A stretch of DNA of 64,000 nucleotides, from contig CM029131.1 of NCBI GenBank assembly GCA_016859345.1, forward strand, positions 12,692,378-12,756,377, written 5' to 3'. A program made the position numbers and the translations under genes. The notes beneath the pieces are model-generated. The model was given only the letters and a program-made list of their open reading frames with translations, was not told the DNA's origin and made no database searches. The DNA is from Istiophorus platypterus (Eukaryota; Chordata; Actinopteri; Istiophoriformes; Istiophoridae). Each line of letters begins with the position of its first letter. Position 1 is the stretch's first letter. This document shows positions 1 to 13,932 of the stretch, one piece after another.

Positions 1-3000
1 GCATCCGAGAGCCGCGACCGGCCGTCTCCGCCTCGCGCAGAATAACACCCGCGCCACGGAAATTGTCTTTTTTGAGGCTCACGCCAACAACGGAATCGCT
101 CTAATCAGCTCCGGTTTCTCTGGGATTCTCTAAAAAAAAAAAAAATTAGATTTCATTTACCCCCCCCCCCCAAAAGAAAAAGAAAGAAAGAGAAGAACCT
201 CCTTAATACGACTTGCTGCTTGTGAAATGAGGTTCATTAAGGTTTTGATGTGACTGGATAATCACCCTTCAAAATATAAGCAGAGCCTGTAAACATGAAT
301 TATTTGGGGGGAGGAAAAACCCAGCGGTGGCGGCAGCGGCGACAGGACCTCATTGGTAATGCAAAACTTTAATACCCACGACGGAAGGGGCTCGACGTGC
401 TGAGGTGTAATGTCAGCTATCGATTGATCGGCGGTCGGGTGTCTCGGTGTCGGCCCCCATTGACATTCTCTCGTCTTACGATGTAGGGAACTTGTCGTAT
501 CCGCGGATGTGCTGGGAATTCCTCGTCCCGGCGGCAGCTCGCCCCCCTGCCCCTCCCAGCACCCCACCCAACCCCCTTTCTGGGAAGGTATCGTAACAGA
601 TCCGTCAGCGCGTTCAGCCGCCGCCTTGGCTGTTGACTGTAAGTGCCAAGGCGATTGATCACCCCCCCCACCCCCCAAAACGCAAACGGACACCTCAGAC
701 ACGCTGATGCGTGATCTGATGCAGACCTGCACAGCCCAGTTTCCCCCTCGGGACACGGCAGCCGTCTAATAGCTGATAAGCCTGAAAACTCTCCCTGGTT
801 TGAGCTTCCTCTCGGGTTTTTCCGAGGCCGGATATTTTTAGACCTAACTCGCCTCGTTACATTGGCGCTGAACGTCCCCTTCACCTGTATTTCACCTGTG
901 GGGGGCCTGTTTCCTGAGTGCTGCTCTAACCGTTTTAGGGGCTGATGTCTGAATAAGCGTCTAAATACCTCTCAGAGGGAAACCGACATCTCTCCTTGGC
1001 AGCCAGACCTGCCGCTCGGTTACTTCCTCCCCTCTCTACCCCCTTTGTGCCCCCCCACCCCCACCCCCGCCCGGAACACTGACCTGCAGTTTATCACATC
1101 ACGTATCACACCTCCAAAACTCGCTCTTCATGCATGCATGCACGCCTGCACACGGCGCATATGTATTTTCTCAAAACAAAACCCGGAGCGAGTGTGTGTG
1201 TTGTTAGGTGACAAGTCAACGCCACCGCCTGCTCCCCCTCACCCCCCCAATACAAAAATAAAAACACACAGAGAGGTGGCGGGGGAGCGTCTGCTGCCCC
1301 CCCCCCCCGGTCCATCGCTCTCAGCAGGGGTTATTGATTGTGACGTGCGCTCGCAGTGCACCTTCCCAGTCGCCTGTCAGCCAGATGCATGCTGGCAGGT
1401 CCACCCACCCCCACCCCCCACCAACCCTGGTCCTGACAGCTCCTGCGTGGCAGGGAGGTTGTAGGGGTGGCAATGGTGTTGGAGGGGGCAGGATGGAGGA
1501 GGGAGGCGTTTGTCAGAGAGCAAAACAAGGGGAGAAAGACAGCCGGTGGGGGCCTTGGCCCCTGGATTCCTGCCCCCTCTGCTGTCCCCGGGCCCACAGA
1601 AGGTGAACCCCGCCCCCCGCCCCCGACCCCTGCTCTTGTTTGCGTCGTGGTCGTCCCCGCTACAAGGTGAGCGGGGGCTGCCTGCGTGGGTTAGCCTCCG
1701 TTTGAGGATACCCAGGTCTGTCACAGTGGTTCTTTTCTGGGTTTTCACCCCCCCTCCCCGAAAAGCCCCTCAGGATAAGGATGAACCGTTTCAGTCTGTG
1801 CTCTGCATTACTGTCGCTTTTCACCGCCGCGTTTAGCACGACAAGCCCTCCCCATCCTCCTCTCACTGTAACAACCCCCCCACCCACCCACCCACCTGCG
1901 CAGCTTGTTTAATGCCAGTGTCTCCAGAAGGTGCATCCTGTACACGCTCGGCGGCCGAGACAGGTAATGAGTTAGCTCGGGGGAGGGCGACATGACTGCA
2001 CGCGTGCGAGAGTGTGAAATTACCTGACACGGCTTTCGTTGACGCAAGGTGCCTCCGCCGTCTGTGCGTTCGAAGCCGTGGGATTTGTGCACACGTGTTC
2101 ACACAGAGAAGGGGGAGAGGGGGGAGTGGGAGAGCAACATATGCCATTTGGTAAACGCTTTAATCCAAACCGCCTAATGGCACTGCAGAGTGTACGACGA
2201 GACGCCGTTGGCAGCAGTGAAAAGGCCCCCCGCCTGCGTTCTTCATCAGAAGATCGCCGTGAGATATTTGTTAGTTCAGGTAGTCCCCCCGCAATCGCCT
2301 CTCTGGAAAATAGACCCGAGCGCAGGAAGGGGATTTCAGCAGCACGGAGGAAAACAGCCGAGCGTTTGGCGTAAAATAAACAAAGGCCGTGACGGGGTCG
2401 ACGGCGTTGGCGCTCGTCCGAGCTCAACAGCGTATCTGAAGCGTCCGAGCCTGAAAACGATGATCCCTAATGTTGTCCCATACGTCCAGTCAAGTTCAAT
2501 TCTGTAGCTGAAACGTCTCAGAAATGACTGATTTTTATGGCTTGAACTTTTGCCAATTTTAGCCTTAAATTTTTGCCTAAAACGGACAAACTTTTTCTCC
2601 TGACGAACAAAAGACAACGACCTGCTGTGTTTCTCACAACAGAACCGGGTCACCGAGCAGAGACCTGCATTTCGGAGTTAAGAGATGCCTCCAGATTTTC
2701 TCGCATCTTCTCGCAACCTCCTACAGCATCAAAGGGTTTAACAGGTGAACATCTGACTGAGAGTAATAACCAGCACGTGCTGGGACAAGCCTGAAATAGT
2801 AAATGGATCATAAGTAATAATCACCCTAGGGTTGCAGACAATAAGCCCCCTCCACCACCACCACCACCTCCAACCCCTCAGTATCTCCATCCATTCGTCT
2901 TGGAAAAGGAAATTACTAAATCCAATACAGTTCGATAAAAATCTGGCCCGTCTGGATCGGCTGCCGGAGGATAATGCGGCCTGATAAAGGCGCTCGTTTC

Positions 3001-4849
3001 CGGCCGCACGCCATCCGTCATCCGGGGGTCGCCCCCCTGGTCAAGCTGTCTCGCTGCTCCAACGGATGACGTAGTAGCAGACCTAGTTTCAGTAGCACGC
3101 CAGCTCTATCTGTTTGGAGTCGCAGTCGTACGCTTCTTTAGGCAGATGCCGTAATCTAACTGCTCTCTAATTCAACAGGGATTATTCACTGGTCGGATTT
3201 TTCTATTTCAAAGTGAAACCATACAAATTTCAAATGAAAAAAAAAATGTATATTTTATAATATAGGATATTTGATCCATCTTACAACCCCTTTGTGTGGG
3301 GGGGTCCTGACCCCCAGGTCAGTTGGTTCCTGAAATGTAAATGTACTTTTAGGCTTCTGTTCATCCCTGACATTATATTTAATCACTCTGAGTCTGTACT
3401 TTGCTAGAGTGGACTGCACCGTGACCTCCGACCTCTTCAGAATTTGTATTTTTTTTTTCCCTTCTCCAGTCGACGTTCCAGGGACGCGGGCGGTTTTAAG
3501 CGGCCCCGGACGAACACCTGAGACGTGACGTCCTCGAACGGGCCCGTTTCCGAACCTCCTGGCCCCTCACAGCTGGAGGCATGTGGAGCGGGGGCCGTAC
3601 CCTCTCAAAAGTTCAGTTTAATAAGGGTTAAGAGGGCCACTTAACATCTCAAGTTCCTTAAAGCGTCGCTGAAGGATTCCTCATGGAACCTCTGCATGCT
3701 CAAAGTATCATTGGACTCTTGTTTTCACAAAAGACCTGTAAATGTTAAAGCCCCCCCCCTTTTTTTCCTCCTGTTTTAGAGTCTTGAGAAACCCTGAGTG
3801 CTGTGACGTTACGTGAGGATTTGGTGCGTAGAAATAGGACAGCGAAATGAATACTAATCACCCATTACAATGCAGATCTGCTTAACGACTCTCTCCCCTC
3901 GTGGCCCGAGGGAGAGCAGGGAGCGTCGTCTGTTACTTAAGAGGCCGCCTGACCTCCGCACGACCCCCCCACCCCCACCCTGTTAGAGGGGGGCAAATGT
4001 TGCCGCCACTAATGAGCAAAGAGCAGCGGGGCCCGTTGGAAGGTGCAAATATTAGGACGCGATCCGAGACGGCGAGAGAGAGAGAGGAGGTGGTTTCACC
4101 GTGGGGCGGCGGGAAGTGAGCGGAGAGGCTGGAAGTGCGACGCAGAGTCTGTGTAACACAGTAACACTTATATATTTTGTGGACTCTTTGTCAGTGAAGG
4201 CAACGCTTGCATATAAAGTGACTGAAAGCGGCTCGAGTTAGTTTCAGGGGGGTTTTTGGAGTTTTTTACCTGAGGGCCGCTTCAACACCGTTTCGCTGAG
4301 ATTCTTCAGCCGTGACATTTTACGTTACCACGGAGATTTTTTCTGCAGCCTTATAAAAGCCGCCCCTCCACAGCAGGGGCCCTGTTTCCTTTTCTTGCAA
4401 ATAATATCGAAGAAAGCCGCGAACGAATCTCTTACACCTGGCTTGACGTAGTCGCGCACATTCTCGGCCTCTGTGAACCGAAGCTAGATGCACCGTTTTG
4501 TGTGTTTTCTCTTCTTTGACAATAATTGTCTTTCTGTCCCATCAAAGTTAACTTAGTTTGTCTAATAGTTTTTTGTTTTTTGTTTTGTACTGGTTTTTCT
4601 GTCTTGACATATTTGTTCCATCTTCCACTGTAAGATCTTAGAAATATAACTGTTATATATCTTTTCATAATATACTGTGAGATGGCATCTCCTGTTTCAG
4701 CCCCAATCAGATTCAACCTTCGCTCAGCCTGCGTTAAAATCTTTGGTTTTTGTTTCAGCCGGCGCGGACCGACTCTGAGTGATCTGACTTGAGAGGCCAC
4801 TCTGGTCACCCCCCCCCCCCGAAGCCTGCCAAGGCTGAATAATGCGAGC
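1..4849. other. intergenic, no gene recognised
   Basis: No exon series or recognisable protein could be assembled here on either strand. The DNA is moderately GC-rich and full of C or G homopolymer runs (for example near 163-172, 1294-1308, 1876-1900) and short purine tracts. Open frames up to 164 codons are present but are low-complexity, overlap on both strands and have no family resemblance I recognise, so I treat them as chance. It may be the flank of a gene lying to the left of the window. Confidence 0.5.
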
Positions 4850-5110
4850 GCCTCGATTCAATTCACGTCCCTGCCGCAGCGTTTCAAAAGACACTTAATT
4901 TCATACTTGTTTACGGCCCTCTCCGGAGATCTAAAGTTCAAAATCGCATGCATTTTTAATTCCAAATTAAGCCACGGAAGGAGGAGGAGAGAGGAGGGGG
5001 GGGGAATTTCATGTTCACTTTGCCACATTTTGACAAACATGACCTCCCCTCGCTGGGGCGGAGGGATTATGCGGAACAAAAGTTGGCCCACTCGCCGTAC
5101 CAGGGCTTAA
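4850..5110. promoter_or_regulatory. candidate conserved non-coding element
   Basis: A complex, non-repetitive block with AT-rich homeodomain-type cores (TTTAATT, CCAAATTAA) and GC-rich stretches, set between polyC/polyG runs. It reads like a vertebrate non-coding regulatory element rather than neutral intergenic DNA. This is an impression from texture only; no alignment was possible. Confidence 0.2.
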
Positions 5111-6601
5111 GGCTATTGGGGCGACAGATTAGAATATCTTTCACCCTCTCAAGGAGATAAGAGAAACGCAACCATCAGAAAACGGTGCGGAAACATAATG
5201 AACCCGTGATCTCCCACCAAAGAGCATGTGTGAAGTTGAGATTCATAAATCTTCAAAACAGTAATGCAGATTTGTGGATTTTTTTTCCCCTCCTGCCCGT
5301 TATAAAAAGCCGTACTTATGCATCTTCTAATGCTTTAAAACGGGATCTGGGTTATCAAAGGTTGGAAACATCTTCCTGCCCGTTGTCTTTCCCGGGAGGA
5401 GCCCCCCCCAGCTCGAGCTGTGTTCCGTTTTTCTTATTATCCCAGATAATTACAAACATGTCAGGCGTGTCACCGCGTGACGTCCGCTGACGCCGGCTCG
5501 CCGGCCGGTGATACATCTCGCCCTCTCCCCCGCTCTCAATTAGCTCCCGGTTGCTCCAGGTTAATGGAACTTTTGATTGGGGGAAAACTCGGGGTTTCCC
5601 GGACGCCCCGGTGTAGATGGGACATATGGGGAAGGGGAGGGGGGGCGAGGGGGTCGACCCCCGTCCTTATCTGCTGCCGCAGAAAGACAAGTCACTCCTG
5701 CCGCTCTTATGTGATTCCTGCTGCGGAGCAGTACCTAAGTACCACCCAGCCGCCATGCTTTTTTTTTTTTTTTTCTTTTTACTCGGCGTCCATTTACATT
5801 TTTCTTTGCCGTTTCTATAATGAAAGCGAGCTGCTGGTGCACTGTTAAAAACTCTAAAATGGTAATAAATCCAAAAACACTGCCACCGTGGGCTCACTTT
5901 CCCTGGTCCTTTCCGATGCTCTTTTATCTTTCCCCTGTCACAAAATCTTCAAGTTTGAAGGGATCTAAATCAACGTTCTGCTCAGACCCTCAGACTTTTC
6001 TTCAACAATTTAGTGTTTCAGATGCAACATGCAGGAGCTGAGATCAGCCGGACCCTTTTTTTATGAGCTAAAGTGGAGCTAAAGAGATAAAAGGAGTCGA
6101 GATGCTTCCTTCAACTCAGCTTCTTTTTCAGGTGAAGTTTGCTGCCACTAAGTCAGTCACATAAGTCACATACAGTTGGTTTTGGAGGGTAAGATGGGGG
6201 GGGCTGCGTTTCCTCCTCGCGGCCACGCAGCGAGGTCAGCGAGATTTACCGGACACACAGTCAGCCTCACATCCAACACCCCCTCTGCACAAACCTCCCC
6301 CGGCCAGACAAAAAGCCCCGCTATCAGAGGATGACACGAAACACCAGCCCGCCGGGCATCTTCTTCCTCCTCCTCCTGCTCTCTCCACCGCTCTGGAGCA
6401 AACGCATGGCTGAGTTTCACTTCAGCTTGTTTGCGGCCATGTTGGAGGCAAGGTGACAAGAGCAATACAAGAGAAACATTCCTGTAATCTCCAAAGAAGA
6501 GCTTAAGGTGGAATTGTTCTCGGGGGGGTTCTCCCACCTCACTTTCTTCTTCCCCTCCTTCTCCCTCAGTTTACCTAACTCGCCAAAAAAAGGGGGGGGG
6601 T

Positions 6602-6641
<40 letters not shown>

Positions 6642-8440
6642 ACCCTCCTGAGGAATGGCTGGCGAGCAGGGAAGAAATGCGCCCTGACAATCTCCCCTTC
6701 CCTCCGGCGGCTGGATGCCAGAAACGAGCGCCGTCCCTTCCGAGAGATCTTTTACCGAAGATGCCAGGGATTAAGAAAGAGAAGACTGCAGGACACTGCT
6801 GTGTCACCTAGCATTAAACAGCCCTAAACTCTCCGGTTATGAGATACTCTGTGCGAAATAGGTCAGGCAAAAAAAAGAGGAGGAGGAGGAGAAAAAAGAG
6901 AGAGAGGGAGAAAAAGGGAGGTTTTTATTTCTTATCTTTTTTATTCTGCTTTTTTTTCTCCTCCGAGCCCTGATGCCTCTGGACTCATCTCTCGGTGGTT
7001 GGTGCCTTCAAACACACAAGTTCAACGCACAGTCACACACACACACACATACATACAAATCAGAACCAGTTCTACTGGCAAACTGCACTTGATAAACAAA
7101 TTTTTTTTCTTTTTTATGTGGAATCCAAAGAAAAGATGGAGGACGTCTCTTCAGATCTGAGTGAAAGAAATGTTTTAATAAAAGAACAAAGTTTTCTATG
7201 GCTCAAGGAAGAAAACTGAATTAGAAACAGGTTAGTAGTTTTACCAGCTGTAGACAGAAAACATTGAAATGTTTAGGTTTGTCTGATGACGAGTTCACAG
7301 AAACAGAAGCAGTGGTTTCATAGGGTAACAACCGTATTTGAGGCTTTTATTAACTTTTCTTTTTAACCTTTCTGCATCCCATCTTATTTTTCTCCATTTT
7401 CAGGTGTTACTCCTGACTCCTACCTCCTCATCACACCGAGCCCGGGTCTGGTGATCTCGTCAGAGACGAGGCCGGTTGAGATTTAAGCAAAACAATGGAG
7501 GGAACAGACCCTTGTTGCTTCAATAACAAGTAAATGACAAGTAATAAGCAGGTAAGTAATAAAGTAAAGTAAGTTCTTATCATAAAATCTTTTCCATTCC
7601 AAAATCTGATCTGAAAATTATTTTTATTTTTTTTTGGGTGATCTTAGAAAAGCAGCAGCTAGAGCCTGGAACCCAGTGACTTAAATGATTGATCGATTAG
7701 AATTGTTGTGGATTAATTTTCTGTCTATAGATGAGATTTGGTTTTTAAGATACCGGAAGGAAACATGGGGGGGGCAGAGAGTAGTATCAGAATCCACCAC
7801 TAGGACACCAGGTTGCTTTAAAAAAAAATTTTAAATAAGATAAAAACTTGGTTGACAAAGCCATTGTTCCTCTTTGAAGCAGAGTTGCGTTTTCCAAAGA
7901 AAAGGCGGCCAAAAAGTTTGGTCTTTGTCGGAGCCGTCCGGCCCACTCTGAATAATTCAGCAGCTGCCTGGTCGAGCGCAAACAAACGGAATAAAACATA
8001 GATAGTTATGAGGCGCAAATATGAACAAACAGCATCTAAAAGCATTAAGGAAACACAGAGCGTCGGGGGTTTGGAGCGACGGATGAGGACAGTGTATTTG
8101 ACTGGTCAGACGGAGCTGTAACACCCCCCCCCCCCAATCCAAATTCTTCTTCACCCCCCCCCAATGATGTGTGGCCTGACAGAGAGACAGGCAGCCAAAT
8201 TACATTCAGGACTACAAAGCCTTCGTCCGAGGTTTTTCTCTCTGTGCAACACCCTGCAAAACAATAACTGGGATTCAGCAGCTGCAAATTGCACTAAAAT
8301 TTCCCAGTCTCTTTCTGTGAATTATTAATAAGAGCCAAACCAAAAAAGACAAAAAAAAAAGGGAAGTGGGGGTGGCGGGTGGTATCTCCATGCCCGAGCA
8401 GTGGAGAATGCTATAAAGCCGTAATTATGCCAGAGAATGA
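5111..8440. other. intergenic with simple repeats
   Basis: No gene recognised. It contains T-runs (5759-5774), a CA microsatellite, A/G-rich tracts around 6868-6920, and a shorter CA tract near 7034-7050. Open frames here are short and cross microsatellites. Confidence 0.5.
6605..6637. repeat. (CA)n microsatellite
   Basis: About 16 uninterrupted CA dinucleotides directly after a G-run. Open frames that cross it (runs of Val-Cys on the minus strand) are artefacts of the repeat. Confidence 0.95.
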
Positions 8441-8660
8441 GAAATGGAACAAAGTTGTCGGAGCCAGGAAAAAAAAAAGAAAGAAAAGGAGAGAGCGAGA
8501 AGCTGGAAATTTAGAGCTGCGAGGGTGAAAAGAAGAGTATTTTTTATTACATATGCAAAACGCCAGAGCTGCAGGATCGACACACAATTAAAACGGGGGG
8601 TGAACAACAGCATTTGCATCCGTCTCCATCGGCTTGTCCTGTGCGAAAGTAAAGGGGGAG
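8440..8660. promoter_or_regulatory. candidate regulatory element with SOX and octamer motifs
   Basis: Around 8450 there is GAACAAAG, a SOX-type site, and near 8610 ATTTGCAT, the exact POU octamer, inside otherwise complex sequence. Such pairing is common in developmental enhancers of vertebrates. Only motif presence is seen; conservation is not known. Confidence 0.22.
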
Positions 8661-10590
8661 GGGGGCAAAAAATGAAAACTCTGCAACTGCAGCTTTTTAG
8701 GAAACTCTTAACAGTGACAGTACACCTGACGCTCAAAAATTCATAAATCCAAAATTCAAAGTCCCTGAAACTCCCAGGATATAACCAGCATAATCCCATA
8801 ATCCGAACCAGTAAGTAAGAGTATAAAACCGGTAATTTAACATTGATTTCTTGCTGTGATTTTTAAAAGGTTGTGAAAAACATATAAGTCACTATTTAAC
8901 TGAGTTCAGATTCTGTCGAACATTTGACTTTATTTCAGTCATCATTTTTACTTTTGTTAGGAATATTAGATTTAAACTGGAATTAATTCTCCTTGCTCTT
9001 TTTACGATTTAAGTTTGTATTTCAGTCCTGTGTGAGATCATGGATGCATTATATTGGTGGGGGGGGCAGGTCCGGGCCCGGGGGCCATCATCCATGTTGC
9101 TGAGGTCCAGCTATAGTTGTCTGTCTCTTAGCAGATATTTATTTTCAGTTTGACTCTGACTCAGGTAAACTCGTAACTAAATGGTTGAGTTATACCTGTC
9201 ACTTCTGGCTTTAAAATGTTCAAACTATTGAATGATTGATTGATTAAGATAAATAAGGTCAGATTTTGTCCTTTTAAAAAACCTTTGTTTGGTTCTTGGT
9301 GTGTTTGCATGAGAACACCACGATGTTGGTGTTTCTGAACATGAGCCACCCACAGACACATCCCCACTGTTCTGGCAGAAAGTGCCAGCCCCCCCCCACC
9401 TCCCCCAAGCGCATACACAGTTCAACCGAGGGCCTGGCATGGATCCCCTGCTCACAGGAGGCAGCGGCGTCCCTCAGGGATCCGTAACCGACCACATACC
9501 TCTGAGAGGGGGAGAGAGCAGCTCGCTTACCCAGCTGGGCCTCGGCACTCGCTCGCTCACTCACTCACTCTATCTGTGTGTGTGTGTGTGTGTGTGTCCA
9601 GAAGAGGAACAGATGACACAGGCGAAAAAGGGGTCGATCACCTGATGTGTGGGGAAATCAGATGAAAAAAAAATCATTGACATTGGCAGAAAAAGGGACT
9701 TTAGATGTTAATTACCGAACAGTTTTTAGGTTAGAAGTTAAATTCTGGATTGATTCTTTGTCGACATGAATCTTTACATGTTAAATTAAAAACATATATA
9801 TACGTATTTTTATCTATTTCATATCCAGTGTGAAGCCTCTTTGTCTGCAGGAAATGCTATGACTGCCTGGTCTCGGGGTTAAAGGTCATCTCCAGCTCAG
9901 CGTGTGTCTGTGGTGGATGCGGCTGCTGGTCGGTTGTCAGGTTTTTCCTGGTGCTGTCCTGCCCTCTACTGGCTGCTTGGTGGAAGTGCCGTGGGCTGAA
10001 TTCAGTAGTAATGTTCATTTTAAGGCTTTTTAAAATCCTGCTTTGCGTATTATTCGTACGTGTTGGTAATCGCCGGTTGATGTTGGATCATTATTATGTG
10101 TTAATACATCAGCAGTACTTTAATGTTGTGTCAGTACTACAATGTCTTAATGTCACGGGGGACAATTTTAACTACTTCATATACTGTTTAAATGCACAAT
10201 AGTTAATCATCTTTTTTAAGATGTTTTTGTCAGTTAATCAGTACAAATACCTGTTTAATAGTGAATGTAAAGCAAAGCTAGTTTTGTTCCAGGTATATAT
10301 TTTTTCAGCTTTAATGCTCATTGTAGCATTTCTGTTGTTTGATTGTGTTCATTTGTGCCATTGAACTCCTCTGTAACTGTTTGGTAAATACAGCAGTTTT
10401 CACCCTACTACATTTATATATCTGACGGCTCTAGTTAATTTTCATTTTTAGATTAATACAAAATATATATTCAGCAGCAATCTACTCAAAATTGATCTGA
10501 ACCAAACCTTGTACAATATAAGGTGGTTAACTAACCTTCACTGTTTTATGTCTACAACGTGTATGAACCTATGTGTTTTATAGCTCCTGT
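8661..10590. other. intergenic with simple repeats
   Basis: No gene recognised. It contains a (TG)12 tract at 9574-9597, a G-run at 9057-9066 and AT-rich DNA from 9700 on. A CTCF-like motif lies near 9957-9976 on the minus strand. Confidence 0.5.
9574..9597. repeat. (TG)n microsatellite
   Basis: About 12 TG dinucleotides preceded by a (CTCA)n-like stretch. Confidence 0.95.
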
Positions 10591-10591
10591 C

Positions 10592-10630
10592 ACTCCTCCT
10601 CCTCCTCCTCCTCCTCATCCTCCTCCTCCC
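10592..10630. repeat. (CTC)n trinucleotide repeat
   Basis: Nearly perfect CTC repeat with one interruption. It ends in CCCAG, so it could act as the polypyrimidine tract of a 3' splice site for the possible exon that follows. Confidence 0.9.
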
Positions 10631-11090
10631 AGAGTTCAAGGTCGCCGTGCGGCTATTTCCAGCTCGTCTCCACTTTGATCCGTGTCGCAAAATGACAAGG
10701 TAACGAAACTCGGGGGGGCGGGGGGGGGTCAGCTGTGTTGTGGGAACAGGGGAGGAGGAAATCAATCCCGCCTGACAGTGTCTTCGGGATACTCCGACCT
10801 GACTGGACCACGACAACGTGAGTGTAGTGTAAACACATGCATAGATTAGCACTTGAACTCACACTAACAAACACTCGTGGTGCAAAACAAACAGGGGCAG
10901 AGACCAAATATAGCTCTCTCCAGCTGTGCGTCTGACACCGAGGACCTCTGTCAGCTCTGGTTTGTCTCTCCAAGGTGCATCAGAGAGACGAGGTGTCTGC
11001 CCAAAAGTTCGTCACCACACAACCGCTCTCCGAAAAAGTCTCCGGGGATGAAAAGATGGGGACCGGCTTCGCCTTCGTCCTTCACCAGGT
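10631..11090 (+). other. unidentified pair of possible exons
   Basis: After the pyrimidine repeat there is a CAG acceptor at about 10630, an open stretch to an AAG/GTAACG donor near 10700, then a second acceptor (TCTCCAAG) near 10975 and an ACCAG/GTCAGA donor near 11087. The phases agree: the first stretch ends in phase 2 and the second reads on in frame with a Ser/Pro/Lys-rich peptide that includes NRSPKKSPGMKRWGPASPSS. I do not recognise the protein, and no start codon or further exons were found. It could be chance. Transcript evidence would decide. Confidence 0.15.
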
Positions 11091-13170
11091 CAGAATTCAG
11101 CCTTCACGTTTGCTCTGATGCCGATAGAAATGTTGCTCCTGAGCTAATTATGAAGACGACCAACCTCCAGATAGTTACAGTTGGCTGGGTCTTCTATAAT
11201 ACAATGATAATTTTATTTATATAGAACCTTTTGGACAGGAAATGCAGCTCGAGGTGCATAAAGAGAGATGACGTTAATAAGAACAGACAGTGGAGCACGG
11301 ACAGGGACAGAATGCAGGTGATAATAGTAAAAATGACTAGAAATAAAGTTGAAAATAATCAAGGACACAAAAGGCCATAGTTAAGATGAAAACATTAATC
11401 ATTAATTAATCACATTGTTTATTAGAGGCAAAGGTAAACAATAAAAACAATGAGGGTAAGGCAAGAACAAATTTAAATGCTTGGTTAAAGATAAGTTTTA
11501 AGCTTTTCTTTTGAAAATATCTAGCGAGCTGCTTCCCTGATATCTACAGGAGGTGTGTTCCACGGTAACTGATGCCGCTGCTGGGAACTTTTAATAAACC
11601 GCAGTGTAAGTAGCAGTAACACATAGTAACAAGTGCACAGGAAATGTACCTGTATATAGGCTTTGTATCTAAGGAGCTGGACATTCAAGGTGCCGACACC
11701 TTTAGGAAACACAAAAGTCAACTCTGCACATCTGGCCAGCTGCTGCACCAAGTGTTTGTCGCATTGTCAGTTTCGGACATTTTAAATCTGGGGTCTCACA
11801 GCAACCTAAAATGTGTCAGGAAAACCTGCTCTCCTCTTCCTCTGCAGCTCTACACATATACTGATTCCTCTGATTTCTTCATGTAATAGAGAAACAGTAT
11901 CTGCCCCCCCCCAAAGGTTTTGTAATATCTGGTGTTTCTGTGGCCAAACAAAGCACTGGCAGCCATTAGACTCACTCCCAGGTCGCTGAGCATTCCCTGC
12001 TAGCTAATTACAACAAGGCCAGTAGTTGTCTGCCCCCCTCCCTCCCCGGAAACTCGTGGGCATCTGTGGAGGATGGCGGGAGGGTCGTGCAAGGGTTGCA
12101 AGGGGGGGGGTTATTTCTGACAAATGTGCCATCTTCATAATTAGCTCAGAAGCAACATATGAAACATTAAACATGCCGGGCGCTGACGACAATCAAAACA
12201 TTTCATTTGTTGTCAATTATTCATTACTTTGAAGGTTCTGACGGGGTCGTTAATATGGAAATAAGCTCGCGATGCTAACAAGGTTGTATCTGATTCCAAA
12301 TCATCTGAACACCCCCCCCTTTCTTCTTTTAGGCTAATATTTTGCCTTTTTCTTGTCTTATTGTGATTTCTTCTCGTATTCATGAAGCCTCCTCTTCAAA
12401 CAAAACCATTTTTCCTGACTCAAAAACAAGCTGCTTTTATCCACTTCATTAAAGGGTGGGGGGGGTCTGTTTGGAATTCACTGATAGCTTCAAGTTTGGC
12501 CTCAAAGTTAAAACCACCAGAAACTAATGCACCACGTTTCTTGCGGCACCTGGTTGTGTTAGTGTTAGTCTTTGGTGCTTGTCATAGAAGCTTCTACAAC
12601 CTTTTTAAAATCGTTTCAGTTCGAGTAAAACTTCATCCATTCCCCATCCCACCCCTCCCTTTCACCCCAATGCATCATTGTTCTGGAAGCGCCAGCCGGC
12701 AGGAACCAGGATTCGAACTGGCCGCTCCAGGACCGACACAACCCAAACTCGCCACGCCACTTGGTTCTCTTCACCTGGAGAGCTCCAGCCTTCGCTTGTG
12801 TGGTCGGACTTCAGAGCATCTGAAGGTTTGAACCTACAGATTCATACCTTATGAGAAGGGGACTTATTGTCAGGATTTCTTTAAGTTAAATCCACAATAT
12901 TACACAAGTTTTTCCAGAGTTGTGTTTCAATCTCAGCCTTTAAATTTCACTGGCTTGCTCAGGCTTGAGGGTTTTTTTGTGATTTGCAATTTTAGCTGCC
13001 TAAATCTGCATTAGTTTGATTTATTTGAAGTCTGCCTTTTGATCCAAACAGCTTCTTTGTCTTTAGACCAGCGAGCCCTCGGTCATCATTAAGACAGTAA
13101 ATCTGCATATTCCCCCCTGTATTTTTACAGTAGAGTCACTTTAGGCTCAAGTTGCCCAAGGAAAGACAAT
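11091..13170. other. intergenic, nothing recognised
   Basis: AT-rich intergenic DNA with scattered homopolymers. At 12690-12790 a short stretch has a B-box-like sequence (GGATTCGAAC) that could be an old tRNA-derived SINE fragment on the minus strand, but no A box was found in a fitting position. No coding exons were identified. Confidence 0.45.
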
Positions 13171-13174
13171 AAGC

Positions 13175-13440
13175 AGCATCTCTTCAATTATTTATTCTCA
13201 CATCACTCCCCCAAAAAAAGATGACAAATGCTAATTCTGGTCCATTCCCCAGCTGGGCGTCCGAGCGCTCATTAGTTTTAAAGGAGGTTAATCCATTTAG
13301 GTTTTGCATATTGATATGCCAATTACATCTGATTGTGGAACAGGCGTCCGTCAAGGTAATAGTGCATAAACACATGCAAGAACATTAGGGGCCAAGGCGA
13401 CGTTATAATAAAGGAGGTGTTAATTGGTGTAGGGGAGGAC
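13175..13440. promoter_or_regulatory. candidate conserved non-coding element
   Basis: Complex sequence with several homeodomain-type AATTA cores and a TGATATGCCAATTA stretch, free of repeats, 0.5 kb beyond the 3' end of kynu. Judged by texture only. Confidence 0.2.
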
Positions 13441-13932
13441 TGTCAGCTAACTCATGTGTGTAATGTATAGCCCCCCCCCCCCAAAAAGAATGTCATTTGT
13501 GGACCCCTTGCTGTGAGCTCGACTGAAGAGTCACAAGTCAGGGGATGATGATAATTACAGTAATAACTACTTTCTTCAGAAGTATCATCTTTTAACTATT
13601 AATGGAGAAAATGACATAATATCACAGTTTTTGGTTCTTCTATATGTAAAAGCACATTGTGAATATATTAATTGATCATGAAGTAGACTGTTGATGTTTA
13701 GTTTTTAGGTTAGTTGATAAAGAAACTTTTTTATTTATGTTTGTCTTGTTGGTAAATATATAGAGAATTTTGTATGAATTTGAAGTGAACATGGTGCTGA
13801 TTGATTTATAATGTGTCCAGTCTACTATGATACTTTGATCAACTCTGTGATTTTCTTTTTCTTTCCTTCCCTCCTCTCTTCCTCCACCACTAGGACTTTG
13901 TGCCTTAAACTCCCTCAGTTCTCTCTCTCTCG

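Noticed and set aside
262..884. Minus-strand frames of 155-164 codons at the left edge
   Set aside because: Low-complexity composition, two overlapping frames, no splice signals and no family resemblance.
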